NCBI GenBank assembly: GCA_030692515.1
Contig: JAUXZS010000028.1
Span: 62,001-126,000, forward strand
Source of the DNA: Bacteroidota bacterium
GTDB taxonomy: Bacteria; Bacteroidota; Bacteroidia; B-17B0; Aurantibacillaceae
DNA length: 64,000 nt
Direction of reading: 5' to 3'
This document shows positions 1 to 9,929 of this stretch, piece by piece (the stretch's first letter is position 1; each line of letters starts with the position of its first letter). The notes beneath the pieces are model-generated. The model saw nothing but the letters and a program-made list of their open reading frames with translations, did not search any database and was not told where the DNA came from. The position numbers were made by a program, and so were the translations under genes.

Positions 1-16
1 TTAAATTCGTTGTTTA

Positions 17-65
17 AGATTGCTTCTTACCTTTTGCTTAAACGCAAAACTCTTCGCAATGAAGG
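17..65. repeat. degenerate copy of the dispersed palindromic repeat
   Basis: The stretch begins with AGATTGCTTC and ends with TTCGCAATGAAGG, which is the outline of the clearer palindrome at 413-508, but the centre has diverged. It lies just downstream of the GIY-YIG gene. This is a weak similarity judged by eye. Confidence 0.3.
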
Positions 66-70
66 TATAT

Positions 71-370
71 TTATTCCGCACCAACTTCATTTGATAAATC
101 ATACCAATTAGGGCTTATTGATAAAATTAGATTCTCTTTTTTTAATCTGCTACCACCCTTAATTTGTTTTTCCCTTGCAATAGCATCTTCTATATTTAAA
201 AATACTTCGTAATAAACTAATTTAGTAAGCCCATATTTACTGGTAAAACTTTTTTTATATAGCACATTTTTATGGTCATATAACCTTTTAACAATATTAG
301 ACGTAACTCCAGTATATAAAGTTGTATTGTTTTTATTAGTCAATATATAAATAGCACGACCTTTTGTCAT
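71..370 (-). CDS. GIY-YIG nuclease family protein (99 aa)
   Basis: The small single-domain protein starts with an AIYILTN stretch and continues with LYTGVTSNIVKR, which together are the GIY-YIG core (here IYI...YTG), followed by the Arg of the catalytic helix and YDHKN. The C-terminal part has the usual VYYEVF and EDAIAREKQIK stretch of the UvrC/YhbQ-like mini-proteins. Its length is normal for stand-alone members of about 80-100 residues. Such proteins are very common in Bacteroidota, often near repeats, and their substrate is not known. It sits between two copies of a palindromic repeat. The family call is firm; a nuclease activity is inferred from the family. Confidence 0.85.
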   Translation of the reverse strand: MTKGRAIYILTNKNNTTLYTGVTSNIVKRLYDHKNVLYKKSFTSKYGLTKLVYYEVFLNIEDAIAREKQIKGGSRLKKENLILSISPNWYDLSNEVGAE

Positions 371-412
371 CGAAAATTAAACTACTATTATTTTTGTTTT
401 AAACCTAAGTTT

Positions 413-508
413 GAGATTGCTTCGTCGTTCCTCCTCGCAATGACGGTTTATGGTTTCTTTGTTTTACCAATTTATCCAACCCGTCATTGCGAGGAACGAA
501 GCAATCTC
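413..508. repeat. inverted pair of a dispersed palindromic repeat
   Basis: The left arm at 413-446 (GAGATTGCTTCG...TGACGG) and the right arm at 481-508 (CCGTCATTGCGAGG...) are reverse complements of each other with a spacer of about 34 bases. Together they can form a long hairpin between the GIY-YIG gene and the end of the macroglobulin gene. A third, degenerate copy of the left arm lies at 543-575. Copies of this kind of repeat are scattered through many Bacteroidota genomes. It could also terminate transcription of the macroglobulin gene, although no clear T-run follows. Confidence 0.7.
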
Positions 509-577
509 ACACACAGTTTGTCTATTGCTCAATTCTATGTTAGAGATTACGTCGTTATTCCTAATTGCAATTACGAA

Positions 578-3500
578 TTATTTCCCGGCTACGCCATCTG
601 ATTTTTGCTTCACCACTTTTATCCACTGGCCTTTAGTGCGTGCAAAAATGCTATTATCATACATTGCTTCGATGTTAAGGGCCGGTAAATAATACTTTCC
701 CTCGTAACTTGCGTTAAGCATTAAGTTAAAGGTTTTACTTTCATTAGTATTTAAATCAAAATAAGTAAGTACTTTATCATCCTTAATATCTTGATAAGTA
801 TAACTTGAGTTTTTTAATACCGCCTCATTATCATCCATACGAGCATTGTGTATTTCCCAACCTGATGGTATATAATTTATGATGGCAATATTTTTTATCT
901 CGCCAACCATGCCTAAGTTTTTTACGTTAACCGTTAACATAAAATTAGTGCCTTGTACTAATTCTTCAGGGTTGATGATATTTCCAGCCATGTCTTTATA
1001 ACTTACACTTGTACTAATATTTTCGTTAGCCGCTACTTCCTCACCAATTGGTGGTTTACCACGATTTATTAAACGCACATAAAGCATACCTTTGCCATTA
1101 TTAATGATGTTGAAATTGCCCGCAGCATTCCCTTTAAAATCAATTGGTATTTGTGCAATCACCGATTTACCTTTTAAGCTAACCGCTTTACCGTTTACAG
1201 TTATTTGAGCTTGCATAGCAGAAGAACCACCAAACTTTTTAATAAAGCTACTCACTGCTACCAAACCGTAAGCCGTTGTTTGTGTACTTAACCAACTTTT
1301 GGATGATAAAATATCAGCAACCTTTTTTAATTGTGTAAAAGCTTGTTGTTTTTTATTAATAAGACATAACACATCTAAAATAATAGCCATATCTCTATCG
1401 GAAGAACCGTAAGTGTAGTAATTTACTCGGTATGGACTAACATCAGTTGTGGCTTTAGAAATTAATTTTTCTGCTTCGTCTGTTTGTCCAATTTGTGCAT
1501 AAGCACCCGCTAATAACCAGCGCGCTTGATTAGAAAGCATGGCATATTCACGTAAACGATTCATAGCGCTTAATACAGGTTGATTAGCCAATGCTAAAAC
1601 AAATAGTCGGTAAGCTTGTTGCTCATCGTTATTATAATATTTGTTTTTGTTTACTTCAAAATTCTGAGCCAAATTAGTTTGGTATTTTACCCAAGCGCTT
1701 TTAAAACCGCTTGGTAACTCAAAGCCTTTTTTCTCGGCAGAAATCATAAAATGTCCTGCGTAAGTTGTTCCCCATTCATCAGGTTGATTCATACCTTGCC
1801 AATAAGATAAGCCGCCGCTATTTAATTGAAACTTACGTAACTCGTTAATACCGTGTTTAATATTGGCTTCAATTGAAGATTTACTATCAGCTGATAATTC
1901 CATAATATCTGTCAAATACAATTGCGCAAATGTTTGAGAAGTAGTTTGTTCAACACAGCCATGCGGGTAAGTAATTAAATATTTTAAGCGTTCCTCTAAA
2001 TTTATTGGTGGAATAGTGGAGAGCTCCAATACACCGCTATTAGTGCCCGCTAAACCTAATGGATTAAATGTTTCTTTAATTGTTTTACCACCATCAACCC
2101 AAAAATCTGTAATGTTAGTTTGGTAAGGGTTAGGATTTCTTACATCTAATTCTATTTCATAAACAGCCGTGTGACCGCCACCAGTTGCAGTAATTTTTGC
2201 TTTAGCAATACCTGTTTGGTTTTTTACTTTAATATCAAACACAACCAATTGCTCATCGTTTTTACCAACCTTAATTAATTTCGAGTTTTTACCAACGGTT
2301 TGCAATAAACCATTTACTTCAACTTTTACAGTTGTGTTGCCAATTGCGTTATCGCCTCCAAAAACAGAAATTGGTAATTTTACTTCTTCGGTAACACTTA
2401 AAACTCTTGGTAAAGTACCAAGAACCATTAACGGTGCTTTAACCGGTGTGGTTTGTTCCGCCATGCCATAAGCGCCTTTTGATCCGGCTATTAACATCGT
2501 CCGAACAGAACCAACATACATTGGCATTTTAAAAGTAATGTTTCTTTTTTCGCCTTTATTTAAATGGTATGGACCAAAAAATTTAACCATTGGTTTAAAA
2601 CGATTTGCTTTAGCGCCATCGTCACCCACTTCGCTGCCATCACCACCAATACTTAAAATGCGTTCAAGTTCGGCTCCAAATGCACCAATAACATTATCGT
2701 ATACATCCCAAGTTTTTACCCCTAATGCTTCTTTCGCATAGAATGTATTATGAGGATTTGGAGTTTTATATCTTGTAATATCTAATAAACCTTCATCAAC
2801 TACAGCTAAAGTAAAGGCCATCTCCTTGCTATTTTCTTCGCCAATAGTAATAGTAACATTTTGCTCAGGCACTATTGTTTTAGGCATTGCAATGGTTGGC
2901 CGCAAATGTGTTTCAGGGTCATCAATACTTATGGGAACAACACCGTATAAACGAATAGGTAAATCGTTTGTTCTGGCGTGAGGTTGCATTAGCGACACGT
3001 GAACATAAACATTTGGCGCCATTTGCGGCGTTATTTTAAATTTAAAAACGGTATTACCTTTTTCAGTTTCTAACCAATGAGCTTCTAAAACTCTACTTCC
3101 ATTTTCAATAGAAACTAGAGCTCGTCCACCTTGCGGTGAAGGAATAGTAATTGTTGCTTCTTCGCCGGTTTTATATTTTGCTTTATCGTTAGAAAAACTT
3201 AACATGCTTGAAACGATTTTATTATCGCTTCCGCCATCACGATCCATCCAATTACTCCAATCAAAATAAACAATTTGAGAAGAAGAATGTCCGCCCTCTA
3301 AATCAATTACACGAATTAAATAACGTCCCCATTCGTTTTGTTTTATTTTTACTTTAACTTTTCCAGAACCATTAGAAGTTGAAAAATTTTCTTGCTGAAT
3401 GCTTCTATGGTAATCATCCGAGGCATAGTTAGCTAATTCATCATTGTATTGGTCCCACCACCAACGCCATTCTAATTTATATAATTCAAATTTTAAATTT

Positions 3501-6259
3501 GCTCGCGATACAGGATTACCGAGAGGATCAACAGTTGCTATATCAATCAAATGCTCTTTATCTGTATAAAGTATTCCTGAATTTTTTTCTCCTGTTGGCA
3601 TTTTAATTCCTGTATAAAAAGCATAGGGCGAATAATCAACCGAAAATCTATCTACACTAAAAGCACCGCCTTGTTCAAAAACCATGGTGTTAAAATTGGC
3701 TTTTAATAAACCAGGAGCATTTTTACCAAGGTCTAATTTTAAAGGTATGCTAGCATTACCGTTTTCATCCACTTTGCCATCAAAAACAGTAATTTGTTGG
3801 GCATCAAAACGAATAGTTTGGTCGTTAAAATTATGATCAGGATATTTTTTAAACTCGGTTCTACTCGAACTTAATGACACATTAATGTTTGCAGCTAATC
3901 CTCTTGCAGTTGCACCAGTTAACCAATTTGTGTGTAAATTAATAATGTTGTTTTTGGTACCAACTAATAATTTATTATCACCTACGTTTACTTCAATCTT
4001 TAAACGGTTAGGCATAATTGTTTCAATACGAACACTTTTGCTGAAATGCATGGAGCCAATTTTTACATCAACGTTCCATAAACCCGTTGGCGCATTTTTA
4101 TCGGTAACGCAAGAAAAATTATAAAAACCATCTACGCTTTTATTGCTTAAAATACGTTTGTATAATTGGCCTTGCGGATTAGTTAATTCGAATTGAACAG
4201 GATGACTCGTAGGAATAGAGCCTTGTTTATCCTCTAAAATAAAATTAAGGAATAAAGAATCGCCGGGACGCCAAACGCCGCGTTCGCCATAAATAAAACC
4301 TTTTACTCCTTTTTTAATTGCATTACCCGAAACATCATACATGCTTAATGATAAAGTTGAACCATCATCTAATTTTAAATAAGCACGTTGTTTATCTTTT
4401 TTAGCAATTATAAAATAAGGTTTTTGACCAGGAGAAATAAAAGCTTGACCATCAGAATTAGTTTTTGATGAAATGATTAATTGTTTTTGGTAATCATACA
4501 TTTCAATTTCTACACCACTCATAGGAGTAGTTGTAACTATATCATTTACTACAGCAAAAAAGCTGCCATCATTTCCTTTTTTAACAGTTAAACCTAAATC
4601 GGAAGCTAGAATACTTTTAGAAACATTTCTTCCATACTGACGGTAATAAGCTGCTTTACAAGGATTATCACGATGTTTCCAACTATATTCGTCGCCATCT
4701 CCATTGTCGCTATTGCCTTCGTATTCGTAGTCATAATCGTAGTTATAAGAATACTCATCATAATAATATCCAAAGTATGAAGTGTTATCTTCATCTTCTG
4801 GCGCTTTAATTTCTTCCATTTCATTCCGATAGCTATCGGAATTATTATCACCATTATTTCCGATACAAGGAAAAGTAGAGTAGGACTTTTTAAAACTTAA
4901 ATACACTTTATAAATAGCACCGGGCTCAGATTTTATTAATGAGCCAAGATCTAAAGAGAATTTTTTCCAAACACCATAATCGCCCGGATTTGTAATTCCA
5001 AGGTTTATACGTTTCTCAATAATTTTTTTACCAACTTGTGCAATTTGATTATTCCCATCCAAATCATTTGTTTGTAAAAATTGCAGAACGTTGTTTTCGT
5101 ATATTTTAATAATTTTTACATCAACTGCTCGTAAATTAACGGTTTCAAAAGGCATAGATAAATTATTGCTTGATGGTAAAATATTACCGGTACCCGAAAA
5201 TTTAACCGCAGGTTTTACTTCAGTAAAAACAATATTATGTTCAGACGCTTCTTTTAGATACTTACCTTTTGTATCCTTTACGCTTTCAACCTTCATTACA
5301 TAAGAACCACTTTTTACTTTTGAAGGGTATATTAAAACTTGATTATTGTTTACAATGTATTTTGTTTCGGTTAAGTTTTTAATTGTAATTAATCCTTCCA
5401 AAGATTGATTTTGGTCGATAGGATTTGAAAAATTAACTAAAACGTAAGGGTCTGCGTCTGCAGTTACTACTCGGGTATTTAAGAGCACTAAGTCGTTTTG
5501 TTTAGGAATTTCAAAGCTTTGCTTAGCAGTATAAGTAATGTTAAGGTCTTTGGCATCGCAACTTAAATTTAATTTACTTTCCGAATTTGGTGAACGCTCG
5601 ATACTATCAATTACAAATTTGTGCAAAGTTCCTTTATCGTTATGAATCCATTTAATGTTTAGAGATTTATTATCGAGTTTAGCATCTAAGGTTTTTTCGA
5701 GAATAGCTGCATCGGCATAATCAGCAGTAGAAAGGTTTCCGGCAAGACTATAAAAAGAAAAATCATTTGAATGGTAACTTTTTAAATCGTTAACTTGAAG
5801 TTGTGCAGATTGTTTGATGGATTGAAATTGGAATTCAAAATCTTCTAATTCTTTCTTTACTTCAACCAACTTACTAAGGTGAAAAGTTGCTTTATATATT
5901 TGTCCTGGCTTTAACCTTTCTTTTGGCTTAAACTCCATTGTTTGGCCATCTTTCCAAACAGCTTCGCCCTCAATACTTGGCTCGAACGAAAAATATTTTT
6001 CTTTTAAGGGTGCGTTTAATTGGGTGTTATTTACAAACTCACTACTTAATTTAATTTTTATGGTTGAGCCGGTAGAAATATAACCGGTTGTAAAAGCGCT
6101 AATATAGCTGGCAAACTCTGGATTTATTTTATTAACGATACCTGCATTTTTATGGCTGCCTGTTAAATTTTTAAAGATATCACGGTTATTATAAATTAAT
6201 ACAACCCCGGTAGTAATAGCTACACCAATAGCCATATACTTAATTTTGCTTAATAACAT
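578..6259 (-). CDS. alpha-2-macroglobulin family protein with thioester motif (1893 aa)
   Basis: This is a giant envelope protein of the bacterial alpha-2-macroglobulin (YfaS/YfhM) family, which is thought to trap foreign proteases in the periplasm. It starts with one hydrophobic segment (about residues 9-23) that acts as a signal anchor; there is no lipobox. Repeated macroglobulin beta domains follow. A low-complexity stretch rich in Tyr, Asp and Glu lies near residues 490-550. The signature MG7/bait region is followed by the YPHGCVEQ thioester motif with Cys1435 and Gln1438, then the alpha-helical thioester domain. The intact CxEQ suggests a working covalent trap. It is divergent from ruvB, with 201 bases between the two starts. 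The usual partner, penicillin-binding protein 1C, is not next to it in this window. Confidence 0.93.
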   Translation of the reverse strand: MLLSKIKYMAIGVAITTGVVLIYNNRDIFKNLTGSHKNAGIVNKINPEFASYISAFTTGYISTGSTIKIKLSSEFVNNTQLNAPLKEKYFSFEPSIEGEAVWKDGQTMEFKPKERLKPGQIYKATFHLSKLVEVKKELEDFEFQFQSIKQSAQLQVNDLKSYHSNDFSFYSLAGNLSTADYADAAILEKTLDAKLDNKSLNIKWIHNDKGTLHKFVIDSIERSPNSESKLNLSCDAKDLNITYTAKQSFEIPKQNDLVLLNTRVVTADADPYVLVNFSNPIDQNQSLEGLITIKNLTETKYIVNNNQVLIYPSKVKSGSYVMKVESVKDTKGKYLKEASEHNIVFTEVKPAVKFSGTGNILPSSNNLSMPFETVNLRAVDVKIIKIYENNVLQFLQTNDLDGNNQIAQVGKKIIEKRINLGITNPGDYGVWKKFSLDLGSLIKSEPGAIYKVYLSFKKSYSTFPCIGNNGDNNSDSYRNEMEEIKAPEDEDNTSYFGYYYDEYSYNYDYDYEYEGNSDNGDGDEYSWKHRDNPCKAAYYRQYGRNVSKSILASDLGLTVKKGNDGSFFAVVNDIVTTTPMSGVEIEMYDYQKQLIISSKTNSDGQAFISPGQKPYFIIAKKDKQRAYLKLDDGSTLSLSMYDVSGNAIKKGVKGFIYGERGVWRPGDSLFLNFILEDKQGSIPTSHPVQFELTNPQGQLYKRILSNKSVDGFYNFSCVTDKNAPTGLWNVDVKIGSMHFSKSVRIETIMPNRLKIEVNVGDNKLLVGTKNNIINLHTNWLTGATARGLAANINVSLSSSRTEFKKYPDHNFNDQTIRFDAQQITVFDGKVDENGNASIPLKLDLGKNAPGLLKANFNTMVFEQGGAFSVDRFSVDYSPYAFYTGIKMPTGEKNSGILYTDKEHLIDIATVDPLGNPVSRANLKFELYKLEWRWWWDQYNDELANYASDDYHRSIQQENFSTSNGSGKVKVKIKQNEWGRYLIRVIDLEGGHSSSQIVYFDWSNWMDRDGGSDNKIVSSMLSFSNDKAKYKTGEEATITIPSPQGGRALVSIENGSRVLEAHWLETEKGNTVFKFKITPQMAPNVYVHVSLMQPHARTNDLPIRLYGVVPISIDDPETHLRPTIAMPKTIVPEQNVTITIGEENSKEMAFTLAVVDEGLLDITRYKTPNPHNTFYAKEALGVKTWDVYDNVIGAFGAELERILSIGGDGSEVGDDGAKANRFKPMVKFFGPYHLNKGEKRNITFKMPMYVGSVRTMLIAGSKGAYGMAEQTTPVKAPLMVLGTLPRVLSVTEEVKLPISVFGGDNAIGNTTVKVEVNGLLQTVGKNSKLIKVGKNDEQLVVFDIKVKNQTGIAKAKITATGGGHTAVYEIELDVRNPNPYQTNITDFWVDGGKTIKETFNPLGLAGTNSGVLELSTIPPINLEERLKYLITYPHGCVEQTTSQTFAQLYLTDIMELSADSKSSIEANIKHGINELRKFQLNSGGLSYWQGMNQPDEWGTTYAGHFMISAEKKGFELPSGFKSAWVKYQTNLAQNFEVNKNKYYNNDEQQAYRLFVLALANQPVLSAMNRLREYAMLSNQARWLLAGAYAQIGQTDEAEKLISKATTDVSPYRVNYYTYGSSDRDMAIILDVLCLINKKQQAFTQLKKVADILSSKSWLSTQTTAYGLVAVSSFIKKFGGSSAMQAQITVNGKAVSLKGKSVIAQIPIDFKGNAAGNFNIINNGKGMLYVRLINRGKPPIGEEVAANENISTSVSYKDMAGNIINPEELVQGTNFMLTVNVKNLGMVGEIKNIAIINYIPSGWEIHNARMDDNEAVLKNSSYTYQDIKDDKVLTYFDLNTNESKTFNLMLNASYEGKYYLPALNIEAMYDNSIFARTKGQWIKVVKQKSDGVAGK

Positions 6260-6460
6260 AATTTTTAATTTGAATCTAAAAATAGCATTTTTACTTAAAG
6301 TAGTGCTTTAAGTAGAAGGGTAATTGTAAGAATTTGTCAACCGAAAATGAGCTAACTGTAATTCTATCAATTATCTAATTTATAAAACTGTTTTTTTAGT
6401 TTATTCATAAATCTATAAATTGTAGCAAGATGCAAGTAAATTTAAAATTACCTTTAGGCT

Positions 6461-7489
6461 ATGAATGAAAATTTAGACCCAGATGGTGAAAATTTAAATA
6501 TAACTGATAAAGAGATTGAACGCGCACTGCGTCCTTTAGCCTTTACAGATTTTAACGGACAAGAAAGTGTTATTGATAATTTACGCGTGTTCGTTGCCGC
6601 AGCTAAACAGCGTAACGAAGCCTTAGATCATGTTCTATTACATGGTCCTCCGGGTTTAGGGAAAACAACTTTAGCACATATAATTTCAAACGACTTAGGC
6701 GTAAATTTAAGAGTAACTAGCGGTCCGGTTTTAGATAAGCCAGGCGATTTAGCCGGACTATTAACAAATTTGGAACCCTTTGATGTATTGTTTATTGATG
6801 AAATACATCGTTTAAGCCCAATTGTGGAAGAATATTTATACTCCGCCATGGAAGATTATAAAATTGATATTATGATTGATAGTGGACCAAACGCAAGAAC
6901 GGTTCAAATAAAATTAAATCCTTTTACTTTAATTGGGGCAACCACCAGAAGTGGCTTATTAACCTCTCCTTTAAGAGCCAGATTTGGAATTAACAGCCGA
7001 TTAAACTATTATAATAGCAAAGTTTTAACTGGTATTGTGCAACGGAGTTCTGAAATTTTAAACGTAGGCATTAAGGATGAAGCCGCATTTGAAATTGCAC
7101 GCAGGAGTAGAGGAACTCCACGTATAGCAAATGCTTTATTAAGAAGAGTACGAGATTTTGCACAAATAAAAGGCGATGGCTCTATTGATATTGAAATGGC
7201 AACTTATTCTTTAAAAGCCTTAAATGTAGATAAGAATGGTTTAGATGAAATGGATCTTCGCATACTTTTATGCATCATAGATAAATTTAAAGGTGGTCCG
7301 GTTGGTATAAATACTATTAGTTCGGCTGTGGGTGAAGAATCTGGCACTATTGAAGAAGTTTATGAACCATTTTTAGTTCAAGAAGGGTACTTAATTCGCA
7401 CACCTCGAGGTCGTGAAGCTACCGAAAAAGCTTACAAACATTTGGGTAAAAACGTTTGGAAAAAAGACGGCGGTTTGTTTGATGTTTAA
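6461..7489 (+). CDS. ruvB: Holliday junction branch migration helicase RuvB
   Basis: RuvB is the hexameric AAA+ motor that drives branch migration of Holliday junctions together with RuvA and RuvC. The 342-residue length is normal. Walker A is GPPGLGKTT with Lys68, Walker B is LFIDEIHRL with Asp113, sensor 1 is ATTRSG, and the Arg finger region PLRARFG follows. The C-terminal winged helix ends with the conserved TPRGR. The ATG start gives the usual acidic N-terminus ahead of RALRPLAF. No ruvA or ruvC is adjacent, so ruvB is a single gene here, divergent from the macroglobulin gene. Confidence 0.97.
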   Translation: MNENLDPDGENLNITDKEIERALRPLAFTDFNGQESVIDNLRVFVAAAKQRNEALDHVLLHGPPGLGKTTLAHIISNDLGVNLRVTSGPVLDKPGDLAGLLTNLEPFDVLFIDEIHRLSPIVEEYLYSAMEDYKIDIMIDSGPNARTVQIKLNPFTLIGATTRSGLLTSPLRARFGINSRLNYYNSKVLTGIVQRSSEILNVGIKDEAAFEIARRSRGTPRIANALLRRVRDFAQIKGDGSIDIEMATYSLKALNVDKNGLDEMDLRILLCIIDKFKGGPVGINTISSAVGEESGTIEEVYEPFLVQEGYLIRTPRGREATEKAYKHLGKNVWKKDGGLFDV

Positions 7490-7574
7490 ATATTAAACTT
7501 ATTGGTTGTAAAAAGTCTATAAGTCAAGCATCTCCCCACAAATAAAAAAACCTATTTTTACGATTCTTAAACAC

Positions 7575-8627
7575 ATGCAGCGTAATTTAGGCTTAGATAT
7601 TCTTAGAACAGGTTCAATCTCTTTGGTTTTATTGCATCATAGTGGTATAACAATTCCACAATTGGTTCGCCCGGGTTTAGGTGGCTTAGGCGTTGAATTT
7701 TTTTTTGTTTTAAGTGGCTTTTTAATTGGCAATATTTTATTGAATCAACTTCAAAAAGAAAATTCCTTTAAAACAATTAAAACCTTTTGGTATAGACGGT
7801 GGTTAAGGATATTGCCAGCGTATTATTTTATGATTTTGTTGAAATTTATTTTTATAGATCATTCTGTAGGTTTAAATATTATCTACTATTTATTGTTTTT
7901 ACAAAATAATTTTTACGGGATACAGTTTTACGATGTAACCTGGAGTCTAGTTTTAGAAGAATGGTTTTACATTATGTTACCATTCTTTTTAACAGTTTTT
8001 TTAAAGTTTAATGGCGCAAAATTAAAAAATGGATTGTTGTTTTTTGTTTTGTTTATAGTTGGCGAATTTGCTTTAAGGTTTATATACGTGCAACTAAAAG
8101 GAGGCAATTTCTCGGGACTTAATGGTAATGTTCTTTTGAGATTTGATTCGTTTATGATAGGTGTAATTTTGGCATATTTAAAAATTAATTATGTAACTAT
8201 CTTTAATAAATTAAATAATAAATTACTTTTTTTTACTTCAATATTGGGCTTAATTGGCTATTTATTTTTAATTAATTCATTTAAAAATCCGGTAAGTTAT
8301 TTTGACAATTCAACCCTTTTAAAAACCTTTCACTTTTCTATAGTTTCAATTTTTATAGGCTTAATGATTCCCAGCTTTTTCTTTTTAACTATTGATGGCA
8401 TTAATAAGAAAGTAGCCAAAGTAATTAGTTTTATTTTCACCAATTTCAGTAAATTAACCTATTCGCTTTACTTAGTGCATCCTTTATTTTACTTTGTATT
8501 ACTTACATTTAACCCAAATTATAATAAGCTATTTTTCTTTTTGTTTACTTTTGTATCGGCAATAGCCCTATATTATATAGTTGAAAAGCCATTTTTAAAA
8601 TTACGTGATAAAAAAATAAAAGAATAA
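7575..8627 (+). CDS. acyltransferase family 3 (OafA-like) membrane protein
   Basis: This is a polytopic inner-membrane O-acyltransferase of 350 residues. The N-terminus has the family pattern LDILRTGSISLVLLHHSG, in which the first transmembrane helix carries the catalytic His region, followed by GVEFFFVLSGFLIG and a RRWLRILPAYY stretch. About ten hydrophobic segments follow, and the end has YSLYLVHP and a final VEKPF. Relatives acylate sugars of lipopolysaccharide, exopolysaccharide or peptidoglycan; the substrate here is unknown. The next gene, a methyltransferase, starts one base after the stop, so the two are probably co-transcribed and may both modify surface glycans. Confidence 0.88.
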   Translation: MQRNLGLDILRTGSISLVLLHHSGITIPQLVRPGLGGLGVEFFFVLSGFLIGNILLNQLQKENSFKTIKTFWYRRWLRILPAYYFMILLKFIFIDHSVGLNIIYYLLFLQNNFYGIQFYDVTWSLVLEEWFYIMLPFFLTVFLKFNGAKLKNGLLFFVLFIVGEFALRFIYVQLKGGNFSGLNGNVLLRFDSFMIGVILAYLKINYVTIFNKLNNKLLFFTSILGLIGYLFLINSFKNPVSYFDNSTLLKTFHFSIVSIFIGLMIPSFFFLTIDGINKKVAKVISFIFTNFSKLTYSLYLVHPLFYFVLLTFNPNYNKLFFFLFTFVSAIALYYIVEKPFLKLRDKKIKE

Positions 8628-8628
8628 T

Positions 8629-9393
8629 ATGTTTCATTTCTTATTAAGAACAATACCACGCCCAATATTAATCCAGTTAAGTTTAATATTCAGTAAAATT
8701 GCTCCTATAATTTATTATGGTAAACGTTACGAAGACCCAATAAGCGGAAAAACTTATCGTAAATTTTTACCTTACGGGTATGGCGGAAAAGCTAAACGTA
8801 AAAATGTATTATGTCCCGGAAGTTTGTCATTAGAGCGTCACCGATTGTTGTGGTTATACTTAAAACAAAAAACAGATTTTTTTACAAAGCCGCATAACAT
8901 GTTACACATTGCACCGGAGCAGTGTTTTTATAAATTATTTAAAGCTCAAAAAAACTTAAAATACACTACAGGCGATTATAATAGTCCTATTGCAGATATT
9001 CATTTCGACTTGCACCATGCACCTTTTGATGATAATACTTATGATGTAATATTTTGTAACCACGTTCTAGAACATGTTGAAGATGCCGATCAGTGTATGA
9101 GAGAATTATATAGAATTATGAAGCCCGGTGGTTGGGGAATTTTTCAGGTGCCCTTGGATACTACAAGAGCAACTACTTACGAAGATAAAAATATTACTAG
9201 CGAAGCAGACAGGGAACTTCATTTTTGGCAAAAAGATCATTTACGTTTATTTGGATTGGATTATAAAGACAAGTTAGCCGCAGCTGGCTTTACAGTAAAG
9301 GCAGATGATTTTATAAATACACTTTCGCCTGAATTAGTTGATAGATATCGTTTACCTGCAGGTGAGCTCATTTATTTTTGTAGTAAAATATAG
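8629..9393 (+). CDS. class I SAM-dependent methyltransferase (254 aa)
   Basis: The central part is a Methyltransf_11-type Rossmann fold. The SAM-binding region around MLHIAPE is followed by TTGDYNSP, the acidic loop FDLHHAPFDDNTYDVIFCNHVLEHVED and the post-motif MKPGGWGIFQVPL. The first 60 residues carry a hydrophobic segment and a basic linker, as seen in a common Bacteroidota subgroup. The final strands run to IYFCSK. It is translationally close to the acyltransferase gene upstream. The methyl acceptor cannot be told from the sequence. Confidence 0.85.
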   Translation: MFHFLLRTIPRPILIQLSLIFSKIAPIIYYGKRYEDPISGKTYRKFLPYGYGGKAKRKNVLCPGSLSLERHRLLWLYLKQKTDFFTKPHNMLHIAPEQCFYKLFKAQKNLKYTTGDYNSPIADIHFDLHHAPFDDNTYDVIFCNHVLEHVEDADQCMRELYRIMKPGGWGIFQVPLDTTRATTYEDKNITSEADRELHFWQKDHLRLFGLDYKDKLAAAGFTVKADDFINTLSPELVDRYRLPAGELIYFCSKI

Positions 9394-9411
9394 GGGTGCT
9401 TATATAGAATA

Positions 9412-9893
9412 GTTATACGCAATGGCGGACAAAATCCTAACAGACAAATGAAATTATATTTTATATTCGCTCTCTTCACCTTGACAGTTCTCCAAGACCA
9501 TCCTTCTTTAAAGCTTGGACAATATGAATCCTTTTCCGTGAAAAAAGGAAACGGTTTTGTCACCGTATTAAAAAACAATGTTATCTATGTAGAATTTGGA
9601 AGTTGTTATGGTGATCGCTATTGCAAAGGGACTTACAAAATAAAAGCGGACACTTTAATCGCGACCATTACTCAAGAAGACAAGAGCGAACGGAAGAGTA
9701 ATAAATACATACCAATAACACCTTTTGACCTTAAATTTCTAATTCGACCCAAACTTCTCATTTGCTCTAATTGTCCAAGTCCAACCAAAGTTGACACAAT
9801 TTGGTTTAGCAGGCCTGTTTTTCAAAAATCTAAGTAGACCAATGACAATTGAGTTTGACAATAAACAACTTGACGACCGCCACAGCGTATAAC
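9412..9893 (+). repeat. cassette-like unit with 9-bp inverted ends
   Basis: GTTATACGC at 9412-9420 and its exact reverse complement GCGTATAAC at 9885-9893 frame one small gene. Both are followed by a related word (AATGGCGG after the first, GCCATGGCGCAATGCGG after the second). This is similar in plan to integron gene cassettes, in which GTTRRRY and RYYYAAC ends frame a gene. A full folded attC cannot be seen, so this is only a resemblance. Local GC is higher than in the neighbouring genes. Confidence 0.35.
9448..9837 (+). CDS. hypothetical secreted protein (129 aa)
   Basis: I do not recognise a family. The first 15 residues (MKLYFIFALFTLTVL) form a short hydrophobic signal-like segment. The rest is beta-rich, with KKGNGFVTVLKNN, a GSCYGDRYCKGTYKIKAD stretch containing two cysteines, and later CSNCPSP. 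The four cysteines could form disulfides or bind metal. The gene is framed by the short inverted ends at 9412 and 9885 and stands alone between a methyltransferase gene and a beta-barrel gene. This suggests a recently acquired single-gene insertion. Confidence 0.55.
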   Translation: MKLYFIFALFTLTVLQDHPSLKLGQYESFSVKKGNGFVTVLKNNVIYVEFGSCYGDRYCKGTYKIKADTLIATITQEDKSERKSNKYIPITPFDLKFLIRPKLLICSNCPSPTKVDTIWFSRPVFQKSK

Positions 9894-9929
9894 AGCAAGC
9901 CATGGCGCAATGCGGGCGGAGATACAAGG

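Noticed and set aside
4606-4854. 82-codon minus-strand frame inside the macroglobulin gene
   Set aside because: It is a shifted reading of the acidic low-complexity part of the macroglobulin gene.
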